Source: Novosphingobium nitrogenifigens DSM 19370 (GTDB lineage: Bacteria > Pseudomonadota > Alphaproteobacteria > Sphingomonadales > Sphingomonadaceae). Taken from it: a stretch of DNA of 64,000 bases. The stretch lies in assembly GCF_000192575.1 (NCBI RefSeq), contig NZ_GL876926.1, positions 1,188,434 through 1,252,433 on the forward strand. Reading direction: 5' to 3'. Below are positions 38,783 through 48,011 of this stretch, one piece after another (within the stretch, counting starts at the first letter, position 1; each line of letters starts with the position of its first letter). Under the pieces are notes generated by a model. It did no database searches. It had not been told where the DNA came from and was given only the letters and a program-made list of their open reading frames with translations. A program made the translations under genes and the position numbers.

Positions 38783-39504
38783 CGCCGCCCCGCCCATTGG
38801 CTGCCCCGCGCCTCGATCCGGCGAAAGACCGCCGAACTCAGGCTGGTCAGCGCGAGATAGAGAACCATCGCGGCAGCAAAGAACAGGAACGGCCGCCGCG
38901 TCGACCCGGCCGCGACAAGGCTGACCCGCATGAGTTCGGCAAGGCCGGTGATGGCGACCAGCGCGGAATCCTTGAGATTGAACTGCCAGACGTTGCCCAA
39001 GGGCGGCAGGACATGGTGCAGCACTTGCGGCAGGACGATCCGGCGAAAACGCAGCCACGGCCCCATCCCCGCCGCCAGAGCCGCCTCGACCTGCCCCTTT
39101 GGCACTGCCAGCAACCCGCCGCGAAAGACTTCGGCCTGATAAGCGGCCGACACGAGCCCGATCGCCAGACTCCCCGTCAGGAACGCGGGCGGCGACCCCG
39201 GTGCAGGCAATCCGAACAGCCCGGCCACCGCCGCCATAAGCCCCGGCGCACCGAAATAGAGCAGCAGCACGACCAGCAATTCGGGTACGCCGCGCATGAT
39301 CACACCATAAGCCGTCGCCAGGCGCGCAAGCCATCCGCGGCGCGATCCCCGCGCCCAGGCGAGCAGCGCGCCGAGCACGCTACCGATCGTCATCGACGCC
39401 AGCGAGAGCGCGAGTGTGAGCACCGCCCCGAGAACGAGCACACGCCCCCAGCCATCGGTGCCGAAGCCGAGCAGCGCGAATGCGGGCAAGTCCTGCTCGC
39501 TCAT
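38779..39504 (-). CDS. Amino-acid ABC transporter permease (HisQ-like)
   Basis: 241 aa. It has the RGVPELLVVLLLYFGAPG segment after helix 2 and an HEAA motif around VPKGQVEAALAAGMG, as in HisQ/ArtQ permeases. The start at 39504 overlaps the binding-protein stop (ATGA). It forms a heterodimeric channel with the next gene product. Confidence 0.88.
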   Translation of the reverse strand: MSEQDLPAFALLGFGTDGWGRVLVLGAVLTLALSLASMTIGSVLGALLAWARGSRRGWLARLATAYGVIMRGVPELLVVLLLYFGAPGLMAAVAGLFGLPAPGSPPAFLTGSLAIGLVSAAYQAEVFRGGLLAVPKGQVEAALAAGMGPWLRFRRIVLPQVLHHVLPPLGNVWQFNLKDSALVAITGLAELMRVSLVAAGSTRRPFLFFAAAMVLYLALTSLSSAVFRRIEARGSQWAGRR

Positions 39505-40397
39505 CGGGCGCCCTTTCGCTCCGCCGCCGCCTGCGCGGGCGACGCATCCATGCGAAACCACTTGAGACCCAACCGCCGGACCGTGCCGTCGGCAATCGTG
39601 GCGGCAATGGCGCCATCGAATGCCGAACGCAGGGCCGTGTCGCCGGGACGGAACGCCAGTGCTTCGCCCCCGCCCATGGCTCCGCCGATGACGCGCGGCC
39701 CGGCCATCGTCAAAGCCGCCCCATCCCGCGTCGCCAGCAAGGGGCGCATATAAGCCTCATCCTCGAGCGTGGCGTCGATCCGTCCGTTGAGGAGATCGAG
39801 GTCGCGCTCTCCCATGGTGTGGTAATAGCGGATGCTCGCCCCGCTCCCCAGCGTCTGGTTGAGGAAATTGTCGAAGGCGCCCGATATCTCGACGCCGATC
39901 ACCTTGCCCGCAAGGCTGCCCTTGAGCCGTCCGGTCATCGCCGTCAGCGCGGGGCCCGGACGGTCGAAATCCATCATCGCGCCCTTGTCGGCCATTCCCG
40001 CCAGGCGATGATCGCGCAAGGTTACGAAAACCCCGGTGGTCATGGCATAAGGCCGAGTAAAGCCGAGCACTTGCGAACGCTCGGGCGTCACTTGCACCGA
40101 ATCCGCGATGAGATCGATCTTGCCGGTCTGCAAGGCGCCGACCATGCCGTCCCAGTCCATCGCCACCATGCGACACCGGCGGTGCAATCGGGCGCACAAA
40201 ATCCGCACATAGTCCGGCTCGAACCCGGCGAGTTGCCCATCGGGTCGGGTATAGTTCCACGGCGGGTAAAGCCCTTCGGTACCGACGACGAGAACCCGGT
40301 CCGCCCCCTTCCCCTCTTCGTCCCGACACCCGCCGAGAACGGCCGTCGCCAGCGCAGCAACGCAGGCCAGCCCCGCACGGATCCCGAACGCCGTCAT
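39501..40397 (-). CDS. Lipoprotein solute-binding protein of the hut-linked ABC importer
   Basis: 298 aa family-3 (HisJ-like) binding protein. The N-terminal hydrophobic stretch ends in LGGC, a lipobox that would tether it to the inner membrane, so it acts at the periplasmic face. VVGTEGLYPPWNYTRPDGQLAGFEPD is the typical opening of the ligand-binding fold, and the GKIDLIADSVQVTPER segment follows. The ATG at 40397 overlaps the hutD stop (ATGA); an ATG 18 bp upstream is possible. Ligand histidine or, given the neighbouring lyase, a histidine betaine. Confidence 0.88.
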   Translation of the reverse strand: MTAFGIRAGLACVAALATAVLGGCRDEEGKGADRVLVVGTEGLYPPWNYTRPDGQLAGFEPDYVRILCARLHRRCRMVAMDWDGMVGALQTGKIDLIADSVQVTPERSQVLGFTRPYAMTTGVFVTLRDHRLAGMADKGAMMDFDRPGPALTAMTGRLKGSLAGKVIGVEISGAFDNFLNQTLGSGASIRYYHTMGERDLDLLNGRIDATLEDEAYMRPLLATRDGAALTMAGPRVIGGAMGGGEALAFRPGDTALRSAFDGAIAATIADGTVRRLGLKWFRMDASPAQAAAERKGAR

Positions 40398-40948
40398 TGC
40401 CCGATCAGGAGGCATCGCCCCGACAGTGCAACCGATCCTGCATTCACCAGCAAGGTATCATGCGCGTCGAGCCGAATGACTTGTCCGGCCAAGTCGACTT
40501 CGACCGGATCGCAGGCGAAGACCGCGACGACACTATCGGCAAAGCCGCCTTCCTGCCGCCACATGCGGCAAGGCGGCGCGCCCAGGGGAACCATGAGGTT
40601 GAGCGCCAGTGCGGGACCACCGATCGGCCGCGCATCGACGGGGACTTCACCGGCAAAGGCCAGCGGCGGCGCCAGCGCGTCGAGCACAGCCGGGAACGGC
40701 GGCTGCGGACCGGTCAGATCGACGCGGCCCGCGACCAGTGCGAACTGACGCGCGACGCCGGGAATGCGCGAAAAGGGCCCGGCTTCGGAAATTGTTGCAA
40801 GGCTAAGGCGCAGCGTATCGGGCCGGTCGACAATGACCCGGGTCAGCCCGCCGCCGTTGACCCACGGCTGGGGCCGCAAAAACGCCGCCCGCACGATGGC
40901 ACAGGCGCCCGCCTGCCCATGATCGTCGATGCCGGTCCTTGCTTCCAC
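40394..40948 (-). CDS. hutD: HutD/Ves family protein
   Basis: 184 aa cupin-like protein of the HutD family. The hallmark PWVNGGGLTRVI (28-39) and SEAGPFSRIPGVARQF are present. HutD occurs widely in hut operons and is proposed to limit hut expression or buffer urocanate; its biochemistry is unsettled. First gene of the transporter operon, downstream of the HutC motif at 41004-41015. This placement ties the ABC importer to histidine metabolism. Confidence 0.9.
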   Translation of the reverse strand: MEARTGIDDHGQAGACAIVRAAFLRPQPWVNGGGLTRVIVDRPDTLRLSLATISEAGPFSRIPGVARQFALVAGRVDLTGPQPPFPAVLDALAPPLAFAGEVPVDARPIGGPALALNLMVPLGAPPCRMWRQEGGFADSVVAVFACDPVEVDLAGQVIRLDAHDTLLVNAGSVALSGRCLLIGQ

Positions 40949-41003
40949 ACGCCTCGTCCCGTTGCGCCTTCTGGTTACACGGGACTGCCACGGCGGCAGG
41001 AAT

Positions 41004-41015
41004 ATGTATAGACAT
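41004..41015. promoter_or_regulatory. Putative HutC operator upstream of hutD
   Basis: ATGTATAGACAT, identical over 12 bp to the copy at 30940-30951. It lies 56 bp upstream of the hutD start, in the 112-bp gap before the convergent end of the CoA-transferase gene, so it can only control the hutD-transporter operon. Confidence 0.8.
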
Positions 41016-41032
41016 TTTTAGGGTGAATTCTT

Positions 41033-41050
41033 AAAAGGGCGGCGCCTTTT
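41033..41050 (-). terminator. Weak terminator after the CoA-transferase gene
   Basis: AAAAGG (41033-41038) pairs with CCTTTT (41045-41050) around a 6-base GC loop, 11 bp after the CoA-transferase stop on the minus strand. The descending arm supplies TTTT. Short stem, so modest confidence. Confidence 0.45.
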
Positions 41051-41060
41051 GAAGAGAGAA

Positions 41061-42242
41061 CTACGCCCCGTCCTGCCCCTTGCGGGGAGAGGGTCGATCG
41101 AGCGCCAGATCCATGTTGGCAAAGCGGATCGGGGTGCGAACGCCGGGCACGGGCGTACCGTCGTCCGCAGCAAGATCAAGTTGCATTCCGCGCGAAACGA
41201 TCTGCGGATCGGAAAAGGCGTCGGCCACCGTGTTGATCGGCCCGGCCGGAACTCCTGCCGCAGCCAGTGCCGCCAGCAGATCATCGCGCGCCCATTGCGA
41301 CGTGGCCGCCCGCACTGCATCCTCCAGCACATCGCGATGGGCCAGCCGCGCAGCATTGCCGACAAAACGGGGATCGCCGAGCAATTGCGGGCATCCCGCG
41401 ATCTCGCAGAACTTGCCGAATTGCCCGTCGTTGCCGACCGCCAGGATGAACCACCCGTCGCGCGTCGGATAGACGGCATAAGGCGCGATATTGGGATGGG
41501 CATTGCCCATGCGCTTGGGACTGATCCCCGAGACGAGATAATTGAGCGCCTGATTTCCAAGCACGCCGACCATGGTGTCGAACAGGGCCATGTCGATATG
41601 ATCGCCCTGCCCCGTCCGTTCGCGCGCGGCAAGAGCGGCCTGAATGGCGATCACCGCGTAAAGGCCGGTCATGATGTCGGCAAAGGCGACACCGATCTTT
41701 TGCGGGGCGCCATCCGGCTCCCCGGTCAGGTCCATGATCCCCGACATGCCCTGGACGATGAAGTCATAGCCCGCACGCGGGGCATAAGGACCATCCTGTC
41801 CAAAGCCCGTGATCGAGCAATAGACCAGACGCGGATTGAGTGCGTTGAGGCTCTTGTAATCGAGCCCGTACTTGACCAGCCCGCCAAGCTTGAAATTCTC
41901 GATCACCACATCCGCGTCGGCAACCAGCTCGCGAACGAATGCCTGCCCCTCGGTCGTGGTAAAATCGGCCGTGACCGACCGCTTCCCGCGATTGGCGGCA
42001 TGGAAATAGGCCGCATCGCGCGTACCGTCGGCATATTCGATGAACGGAGGGCCCCAGCTGCGGGTGTCGTCACCCGCCGGACTTTCCACCTTGATGACGT
42101 CGGCGCCGAGATCGGCAAGGATCTGCCCGGCCCAGGGACCGGCCAGAATCCGCGCCAGTTCGACGACTTTCAGCCCGGCGAGCGGTTTGACCCGCTCGCC
42201 CTCGCCATCCTTGCCCAAAGCCTCGGTGCCGGGGCCGCTCAC
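41061..42242 (-). CDS. CaiB/BaiF family (type III) CoA-transferase, likely succinyl-CoA:glutarate
   Basis: 393 aa. Family features: PLAGLKVVELARILAGPWA at the N-terminus, GADVIKVESPAGDDTR, and the catalytic Asp in AGYDFIVQGMSGIMDLTG. It lies 2 bp after glutaryl-CoA dehydrogenase in the same operon. That pairing matches the SUGCT-type enzyme that activates glutarate with CoA from succinyl-CoA. The substrate rests on the neighbour, since type III transferases look alike across substrates. Confidence 0.87.
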   Translation of the reverse strand: MSGPGTEALGKDGEGERVKPLAGLKVVELARILAGPWAGQILADLGADVIKVESPAGDDTRSWGPPFIEYADGTRDAAYFHAANRGKRSVTADFTTTEGQAFVRELVADADVVIENFKLGGLVKYGLDYKSLNALNPRLVYCSITGFGQDGPYAPRAGYDFIVQGMSGIMDLTGEPDGAPQKIGVAFADIMTGLYAVIAIQAALAARERTGQGDHIDMALFDTMVGVLGNQALNYLVSGISPKRMGNAHPNIAPYAVYPTRDGWFILAVGNDGQFGKFCEIAGCPQLLGDPRFVGNAARLAHRDVLEDAVRAATSQWARDDLLAALAAAGVPAGPINTVADAFSDPQIVSRGMQLDLAADDGTPVPGVRTPIRFANMDLALDRPSPRKGQDGA

Positions 42243-42244
42243 GC

Positions 42245-43429
42245 TCAGAACGCCGCGATGCCGGTGATCGCGCGGCCGAGGATCAGCGCGTGAACGTCAT
42301 GCGTGCCTTCATAGGTATTGACGGTTTCGAGATTGGCGAGGTGGCGCATGACCTGATATTCCTCGGAAATGCCGTTGCCGCCGTGCATGTCGCGCGCCAT
42401 CCGCGCGATGTCGAGCGCCTTGCCGACATTGTTGCGCTTCACGATCGAGACCATTTCCGGCGCGAAGCGACCTTCGTCCATCAGGCGCCCGACCCGCAGC
42501 GAAGCCTGAAGGCCAAGCGTGATCTCGGTCATCATGTCCGCGAGCTTCTTTTGATAAAGCTGCGTCGCGGCAAGCGGACGGCCGAACTGCTTGCGATCAA
42601 GGCCATACTGACGCGCGGCGTGAAGGCAGAATTCCGCCGCCCCCAGAGCGCCCCACGAAATGCCGTAGCGCGCACGGTTGAGACAGCCGAACGGCCCCTT
42701 CAACCCTTCGACGCCGGGCAGCAGCGCGTCTTCGCCCACTTCGACCGCGTCCATCTGGATCATGCCGGTGATCGACGAGCGCAACGACAGCTTGCCCCCG
42801 ATCTTGGGCGCGACGAGCCCGGCCATGCCCTTTTCGAGGATAAAGCCGCGAATGGCGCCGCCATGGGCATCGGACTTTGCCCAGACGATGAAGACGTCCG
42901 CGATCGGCGCGTTGGAAATCCACGTCTTGGCACCCGAGAGGCGATAGCCGGTCGCGGTCTTTTCAGCGCGCGTACGCATGCCCGCCGGGTCGGAACCCGC
43001 GTCGGGTTCGGTCAGGCCGAAACAGCCGATCAGTTCGCCACGGGCAAGACCGGGCAGATACTTCTGCTTCTGCTCTTCCGAACCATAGGCATAGATCGGG
43101 TACATCACGAGCGAGGACTGCACCGACATCATCGAGCGATAGCCCGAGTCCACCCGTTCGATTTCGCGCGCGATCAGGCCATAGGAAACATAGGAAGCGC
43201 CAACGCCGCCATAGACTTCGGGAACCGTCGGGCCAAGCAGGCCGAGTTCACCCATTTCGCGGAAGATTTCCGGGTCCGTCTGTTCCTGCGACCAGGCTTC
43301 GATCACGCGCGGTTGCAGACGGTCCGCGGCATAGCTCTTTGCTGCATCGCGGATCATGCGTTCTTCCTCGGTCAACTCGCTGTCGAGGAAAAAGGGGTCG
43401 CTCCAATCGAACTTGGTCATGCCGGCCAT
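42245..43429 (-). CDS. gcdH: Glutaryl-CoA dehydrogenase
   Basis: 394 aa acyl-CoA dehydrogenase that oxidises and decarboxylates glutaryl-CoA to crotonyl-Co[21 protein letters not shown] lines the FAD/substrate pocket, and the catalytic Glu lies in [16 protein letters not shown] near the C-terminus. That form and the [13 protein letters not shown] start are typical of GcdH. The ATG at 43429 has AGGAGAGG 9 bp upstream. With the CoA-transferase it forms the end of lysine, tryptophan or glutarate degradation. Divergent from the XRE-cupin regulator. Confidence 0.93.
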   Translation of the reverse strand: MAGMTKFDWSDPFFLDSELTEEERMIRDAAKSYAADRLQPRVIEAWSQEQTDPEIFREMGELGLLGPTVPEVYGGVGASYVSYGLIAREIERVDSGYRSMMSVQSSLVMYPIYAYGSEEQKQKYLPGLARGELIGCFGLTEPDAGSDPAGMRTRAEKTATGYRLSGAKTWISNAPIADVFIVWAKSDAHGGAIRGFILEKGMAGLVAPKIGGKLSLRSSITGMIQMDAVEVGEDALLPGVEGLKGPFGCLNRARYGISWGALGAAEFCLHAARQYGLDRKQFGRPLAATQLYQKKLADMMTEITLGLQASLRVGRLMDEGRFAPEMVSIVKRNNVGKALDIARMARDMHGGNGISEEYQVMRHLANLETVNTYEGTHDVHALILGRAITGIAAF

Positions 43430-43580
43430 GGCGGGAAACCTCTCCTTGGGTGCCCCCGGCGCCACGCCGTCGGGCAGATCAGGACGCCGGAATTACGCCT
43501 GTTCAAAATTATGAGCAAGTGTTTTATATGCGCTCAGGCGACAGCATGCTAGGGCTGCCGCGGCAAGGCAGGAGGCACGC

Positions 43581-44174
43581 ATGACCGATACATCCGGGGA
43601 CGTTTTCGACGTCGGCCAACGCCTTCTGGAATTGCGGCGCCGCGCCGGTCTTTCGCAACGCGCGCTGGCGGCGCGCGCCGATGTTCCCCATGCCCAGATC
43701 TCGCAGATCGAATCCAACCGGATCAGCCCCTCGATCGCGTCCCTGCGCCGCATCCTGGGCGGGCTCGGCCTGTCGATGGCCGAATTTTTCGAGCCGGAAC
43801 GCAAGGAAGCCGATCAGGTCTTTTTCCGCACCGACGAACTCGTCGATCTGACTTCGGAACTGGGACGCAGCGATTCGCAGGGCGAACCGATGATCATCAT
43901 GCGCCAGATCGGCAACGCCCTCGCCCACGGGCTGCAGATCATGCACGAACGCTATCTGCCCGGCGCGGATACCGGAGAAACCCTGCTCGAACATCCCGCG
44001 CACGAAGGGGGCTTTGTCGTTGCGGGCAAAGTCGAGATTACCGTGGGGACGCAGCGCCGCGTACTCGGTCCGGGCGAAGCCTATCTCTTCGACAGCCGCC
44101 TGCCCCATCGGTTCCGCAATGCGGGCGACGAACCGGCCGAAGTCATTTCGGCCTGCACCCCGCCCTATCTTTGA
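43581..44174 (+). CDS. XRE-cupin transcriptional regulator
   Basis: 197 aa: an HTH_3 DNA-binding domain (about 10-68; SQRALAARADVPHAQISQIESNRISPS) fused to a C-terminal small-ligand cupin (about 115-190; GGFVVAGKVEITVG and GEAYLFDSRLPHRFRN). This is the PuuR-like architecture used to sense amines, amino acids or organic acids. AGGAGG lies 6 bp before the ATG. Divergent from gcdH, which it may control, and followed immediately by a LuxR-type gene. Confidence 0.88.
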   Translation: MTDTSGDVFDVGQRLLELRRRAGLSQRALAARADVPHAQISQIESNRISPSIASLRRILGGLGLSMAEFFEPERKEADQVFFRTDELVDLTSELGRSDSQGEPMIIMRQIGNALAHGLQIMHERYLPGADTGETLLEHPAHEGGFVVAGKVEITVGTQRRVLGPGEAYLFDSRLPHRFRNAGDEPAEVISACTPPYL

Positions 44175-44239
44175 TCCCGCAACCCTTGATGGCGCACGCG
44201 GTTGACGCCCGCCGGGCGGGGCGGAAAAAGATCGCCCGC

Positions 44240-45127
44240 ATGAACACGCCCGTCCCCAGCCTCACTCCCGAATACCTGACCAGCCGGGACTGGTACGACA
44301 TGCTCGCCCGGGTGCAGGAGGCTGCATCCCCGGTCGTGGCCGCGCGCATTCTCTTTGGCGCGATCGAAAACCACCTGCGCATCGAAAGCACCCTGATGGT
44401 CCATGTCCCGCGCGACGAAGGGCCAAGGCTGGTTCAGCACCGCACCGACATTCGCCGCCGCACGATCAGCATCACCGAATACCTGCGCTTCAATTACGTC
44501 ATCGACCCGTTCTATCTCGCACTCGAACGCTGCCGCATGCGCGGGATGCTCGCGCTGAGCGAAGTGATCGAGGAAAACTTCGACCAGAGCGAGTATTACC
44601 GCACCTATTATGAAGCGGCGGGGCTCATCGACGAGATCTGTTTTTGCAGCGGCGACCGGCAATCGGGCCATGTCCTGCTGTCCCTGAGCCGCGTCGCCGG
44701 ACAGCGCCCGTTCTCATCTGCCGAACTGGCAGCCGCCCGCGCCATCGCGCCACTGGTCGTCACTCTGCTTGCTGCCGCGTGGCAGGATATGGGACAGGAA
44801 GCCCCGCCCGCGCCGACCGACGGACGCACGCCCGGCGAATTTCACCGCGCGCTCGAAAACGCGCGGACCAATTTCGGCCGATCGCTGCTGACCCCGCGCG
44901 AATTCGATGTGTTGCAACACATCCTCCTCGGCCATTCGGTCAAACTGATTGCGCAGAAACTCGACATCGCGGTCGAGACGGTCAAGGTTCACCGCAAGCA
45001 TATCTATACCAAGCTCGGCATCGGGTCGCAGGCCGAAGTGTTCTCGCTGTTCATCGCAGCCGTCGGCGCGACCGACCTTGCCGTCGGGCGCGACCCGCTG
45101 AAAGACTATCTCCGCCCCCGGCATTGA
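44240..45127 (+). CDS. LuxR-type transcriptional regulator
   Basis: 295 aa from the ATG at 44240. The C-terminal LuxR helix-turn-helix (about 220-280) has the usual LTPREFDVLQHILLGHSVKLIA and KHIYTKLG. The N-terminal 200 residues look like a PAS/GAF-like or autoinducer-type sensor fold but show no autoinducer-binding motif I recognise. An in-frame TTG at 44171 overlaps the preceding stop as TTGA and could be the true start, adding 23 residues. It may control the downstream dehydrogenase gene. Confidence 0.8.
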   Translation: MNTPVPSLTPEYLTSRDWYDMLARVQEAASPVVAARILFGAIENHLRIESTLMVHVPRDEGPRLVQHRTDIRRRTISITEYLRFNYVIDPFYLALERCRMRGMLALSEVIEENFDQSEYYRTYYEAAGLIDEICFCSGDRQSGHVLLSLSRVAGQRPFSSAELAAARAIAPLVVTLLAAAWQDMGQEAPPAPTDGRTPGEFHRALENARTNFGRSLLTPREFDVLQHILLGHSVKLIAQKLDIAVETVKVHRKHIYTKLGIGSQAEVFSLFIAAVGATDLAVGRDPLKDYLRPRH

Positions 45128-45140
45128 TCGCAGGACAACG

Positions 45141-45150
45141 GGGTTAACCC
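45141..45150. promoter_or_regulatory. GGGTTAACCC palindrome before the second dehydrogenase gene
   Basis: A perfect 10-bp palindrome, 14 bp after the LuxR-type gene and 88 bp before the dehydrogenase start. The size and dyad symmetry could suit a LuxR-type or XRE operator. There is no second copy nearby, so it could be chance. Confidence 0.3.
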
Positions 45151-45237
45151 GCCCAAGGTATTGCGGGACACCCCATCACCGCGACAGTTTCATCCGGACG
45201 CGCATTCCCTTTCGCCCGCGCCGACCGGAGCCATGCC

Positions 45238-47691
45238 ATGACCACCGATTTTCCCTCCACTGCCGAAGTCGTCATCATCGGCGGCGGCGTCGCGGGATGC
45301 TCGATCGCCTATCACCTGACGAAAATCGGCATCACCGATGTCGTCCTGTGCGAACGCAAGCAGTTGACCTGCGGCACGACATGGCATGCGGCGGGGCTCG
45401 TCACCCAACTGCGCGCCAATCGCCGCATGACCGAACTGGCATTCTATACCGGGCAACTGTTCGGGCGACTGGAAGAGGAAACCGGGCTTGCCACCGGGTT
45501 CAAGCAGAACGGATCGCTGCGCGTCGCCAAGACCGAGGCCCGGTACGAGGAACTGGCGCGCGGGGCATCGATGGGGCGCAATTTCGGCCTTCCGGTCGAA
45601 CCGGTCACGCCCGGCGAAATTCAGGAACGCTGGGGCCCGATCAGCACGGATGGCCTCGTCGGCGGTTTCTGGTTCCCGCATGACGGGCAAGTCAATCCGA
45701 TCGACGTGACCATGGCCTATGCCAAGGGCGCGCGCATGGGCGGCACCCGCATTCTGGAACAGACCGCCGTTACCCAGATCCTGGTCGAAGGCGGCAAGGC
45801 AGTCGGGATCATGACCGACAAGGGGCCAATCCGCGCGAAGAAAGTCGTCATCACCGGCGGCATGTGGTCGCGCGATCTGGCCGCGACCATCGGCGTTCAC
45901 TTGCCGCTCCACGCCGCCGAGCATTTCTATATCGTTACCGAACCGATTGCCGAACTGCCCCGCAATCTGCCCGTGCTGTTCGTGTCGGACGAATATGCCT
46001 ATTACAAGGAAGACGCCGGAAAGCTGCTGCTCGGCTGTTTCGAACCCAATGCGAAGCCGTGGGGCATGAACGGGATCAACCCCGATTTCTGCTTCGACAC
46101 GCTGCCCGAGGATTTCGATCATTTCGAACCGATCCTCGCCCGCGCAGTCGATCGCGTGCCGCTGCTGGCGAAGGCTGGCATCCAGCTGTTCTTCAACGGT
46201 CCGGAAAGCTTCACCCCCGACAACCGCTATCTTCTGGGTGAAACGCCCGAGGTAAAGAACCTGTTTTCAGCCTGTGGGTTCAATTCGATCGGCATCCTGT
46301 CGTCAGGCGGGGTCGGCAAAGTCATGGCCGACTGGATCCGCGACGGTCAGGCACCGGTCGAATTGACCGATGTCGACGTGCGCCGGACGGCGGTGTTCCA
46401 GACCAATCGCAAATACCTCTATGACCGCACGACCGAAAGCCTCGGTGCGCTGCTCGACATGCACTGGCCCGGCCGCCAGTTCGAAACCGCGCGCGATGTG
46501 CGCCGCAGCCCGTTCCACGACCGCCTTCTTGCACAAGGAGCGTGGATGACCGAAGCTGTCGGTTTCGAACGCCCCGGTTTCTTCGGCGAACCCGGCAGCC
46601 GCCCCGACGTCGAATATTCCTATGGACGGCCCAGCTGGTTCGAGGCGACTGCCGCCGAATGCCGCCGCACGGCAAGCGACGTGGTGCTCTTCGACTATAG
46701 CTGCTTCGTCAAATACCATGTCGAAGGGCGCGACGCGCTGGCAGTCCTCAACCGCCTGTCCGCCAACGAGATCGACGTGCCCGTGGGCAAGCTCGTCTAT
46801 ACCCAATGGCTCAATCCGCGCGGCGGGATCGAGGCGGACGTCACCATTACCCGCCTGTCCGAAACCTCGTTCATGGTCGTCACCATTGCGTCCTCGCAAC
46901 GGCGCGACATGGCCTGGCTCAAGCGGCACATTCCCGATGACGCGCATGTCTTTGCCGTCGATGTGACCTCGGGCCTCCCCGCGCTTGCCGTCATGGGACC
47001 AAAATCGCGCGACTTGCTCGCGGCGGTCAGCCCGGCCGATTTTTCCAACGAAGCCTTCCCCTTCGGGACCAGCCGCGAAATCGACCTCGGCTATGCGCGG
47101 GTACGGGCCAACCGGGTCACGTTCGTCGGCGAACTGGGCTGGGAACTCTTCATTCCCGCCGAATTCGCCACGCACGTCTTCGACACGCTGGTCGCGGCGG
47201 GCGAAGCCTTCAACCTCGGCCATGCAGGCTATTTCGCGCTCAATTCGCTGCGCATGGAAAAAGGATATCGCCACTGGAGCCATGACATCGGCGAGGAAGA
47301 CACCCCACTCGAAGGCGGCCTCGGCTTTGCCGTCGCTTTCGACAAGCCCGGCGGCTTTATCGGCCGCGAAGCCCTGCTCCGCCAGAAGGAAGCGGGAAAA
47401 CCGCGCCGCCGCCTTGTCCAGTTGCGCCTGAAAGACCCGCTCGCCCCGTTCGTCTATCACAACGAACCGATCTGGTCGGGCGACCGCATCATCGGTTCGG
47501 TCACCTCGGGCGCCTACGGCCACCGCATCGGTGCTTCGCTCGGCATGGGCTATATCGAACACCCCGAAGGCGTCGATCAGGCCTTTCTCGACGCCCAGTC
47601 CCTCGAAGTCGAAATCGCCTGGAAACGCTACCCCGTCGAAGCCAGCCTCAAGCCCTGGTACGACCCCAAAAACCTGCGCGTAAAAGCTTAA
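45238..47691 (+). CDS. Second dimethylglycine dehydrogenase-like FAD-GcvT protein
   Basis: 817 aa with the same architecture as the gene at 10365: a DAO fold ([17 protein letters not shown]), [10 protein letters not shown] with His50 at the covalent-FAD position, an FAO_M linker and a C-terminal GcvT domain ([12 protein letters not shown]). It is a divergent paralogue with no Rieske or sox partner. Its nearest neighbours are XRE and LuxR regulators and the glutarate genes. The substrate is probably an N-methylated amine or amino acid. It could process methylated products downstream of the trimethylhistidine branch, but nothing here shows that. Confidence 0.87.
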   Translation: MTTDFPSTAEVVIIGGGVAGCSIAYHLTKIGITDVVLCERKQLTCGTTWHAAGLVTQLRANRRMTELAFYTGQLFGRLEEETGLATGFKQNGSLRVAKTEARYEELARGASMGRNFGLPVEPVTPGEIQERWGPISTDGLVGGFWFPHDGQVNPIDVTMAYAKGARMGGTRILEQTAVTQILVEGGKAVGIMTDKGPIRAKKVVITGGMWSRDLAATIGVHLPLHAAEHFYIVTEPIAELPRNLPVLFVSDEYAYYKEDAGKLLLGCFEPNAKPWGMNGINPDFCFDTLPEDFDHFEPILARAVDRVPLLAKAGIQLFFNGPESFTPDNRYLLGETPEVKNLFSACGFNSIGILSSGGVGKVMADWIRDGQAPVELTDVDVRRTAVFQTNRKYLYDRTTESLGALLDMHWPGRQFETARDVRRSPFHDRLLAQGAWMTEAVGFERPGFFGEPGSRPDVEYSYGRPSWFEATAAECRRTASDVVLFDYSCFVKYHVEGRDALAVLNRLSANEIDVPVGKLVYTQWLNPRGGIEADVTITRLSETSFMVVTIASSQRRDMAWLKRHIPDDAHVFAVDVTSGLPALAVMGPKSRDLLAAVSPADFSNEAFPFGTSREIDLGYARVRANRVTFVGELGWELFIPAEFATHVFDTLVAAGEAFNLGHAGYFALNSLRMEKGYRHWSHDIGEEDTPLEGGLGFAVAFDKPGGFIGREALLRQKEAGKPRRRLVQLRLKDPLAPFVYHNEPIWSGDRIIGSVTSGAYGHRIGASLGMGYIEHPEGVDQAFLDAQSLEVEIAWKRYPVEASLKPWYDPKNLRVKA

Positions 47692-47703
47692 CCCAGCCAA
47701 GGC

Positions 47704-47730
47704 CCCGCCCGGACAACTGCGCCGGGCGGG
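47704..47730 (+). terminator. Hairpin after the second dehydrogenase gene
   Basis: CCCGCCCGG (47704-47712) pairs perfectly with CCGGGCGGG (47722-47730) around a 9-base loop, 12 bp after the stop. A short TTT follows ten bases later, so it is a weak intrinsic terminator. Confidence 0.5.
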
Positions 47731-48011
47731 CAGCGAATTTGCCAACCACGGCGGTCGTTAAAGCGCCCGCCCCAAGTCCCGCGATCAGCCATCCCCACTG
47801 AGCCAACTGCTACGAACAGCATGACTAAAATGGGACTTTGCCGCCATTCCCGCGCGGGCTTCGACAGGGCCCGCTTTCAGACGGAAACCGGACGTTCTGA
47901 AAGACAGCGAGCCGCGGCAGGGAAGGAGAATGGTGGGCCAGTTGGCGAATGTCGGGTTTGGAACCGCGTTGCGAGGATAGCTGACGCTCAATTGGAGGCG
48001 GCAGTCGCCGG
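47731..48011. other. Sparse intergenic tract without a supported gene
   Basis: No frame with recognisable protein similarity on either strand. The stretch 47830-47960 (GACTTTGCCGCCATTCCC through GGACGTTCTGAAAGACAGCG) has the look of decayed repeats common between sphingomonad genes. A loosely similar string (GTTTCGACGTAAGCCGACG) recurs near 49265. Confidence 0.4.

Noticed and set aside
44171..44239. TTG at 44171 as the LuxR-type gene start
   Set aside because: It gives a TTGA junction like two others, but the added 23 residues are Ala/Arg-rich and the ATG at 44240 has a purine-rich leader. The choice is uncertain and both are noted in the feature.
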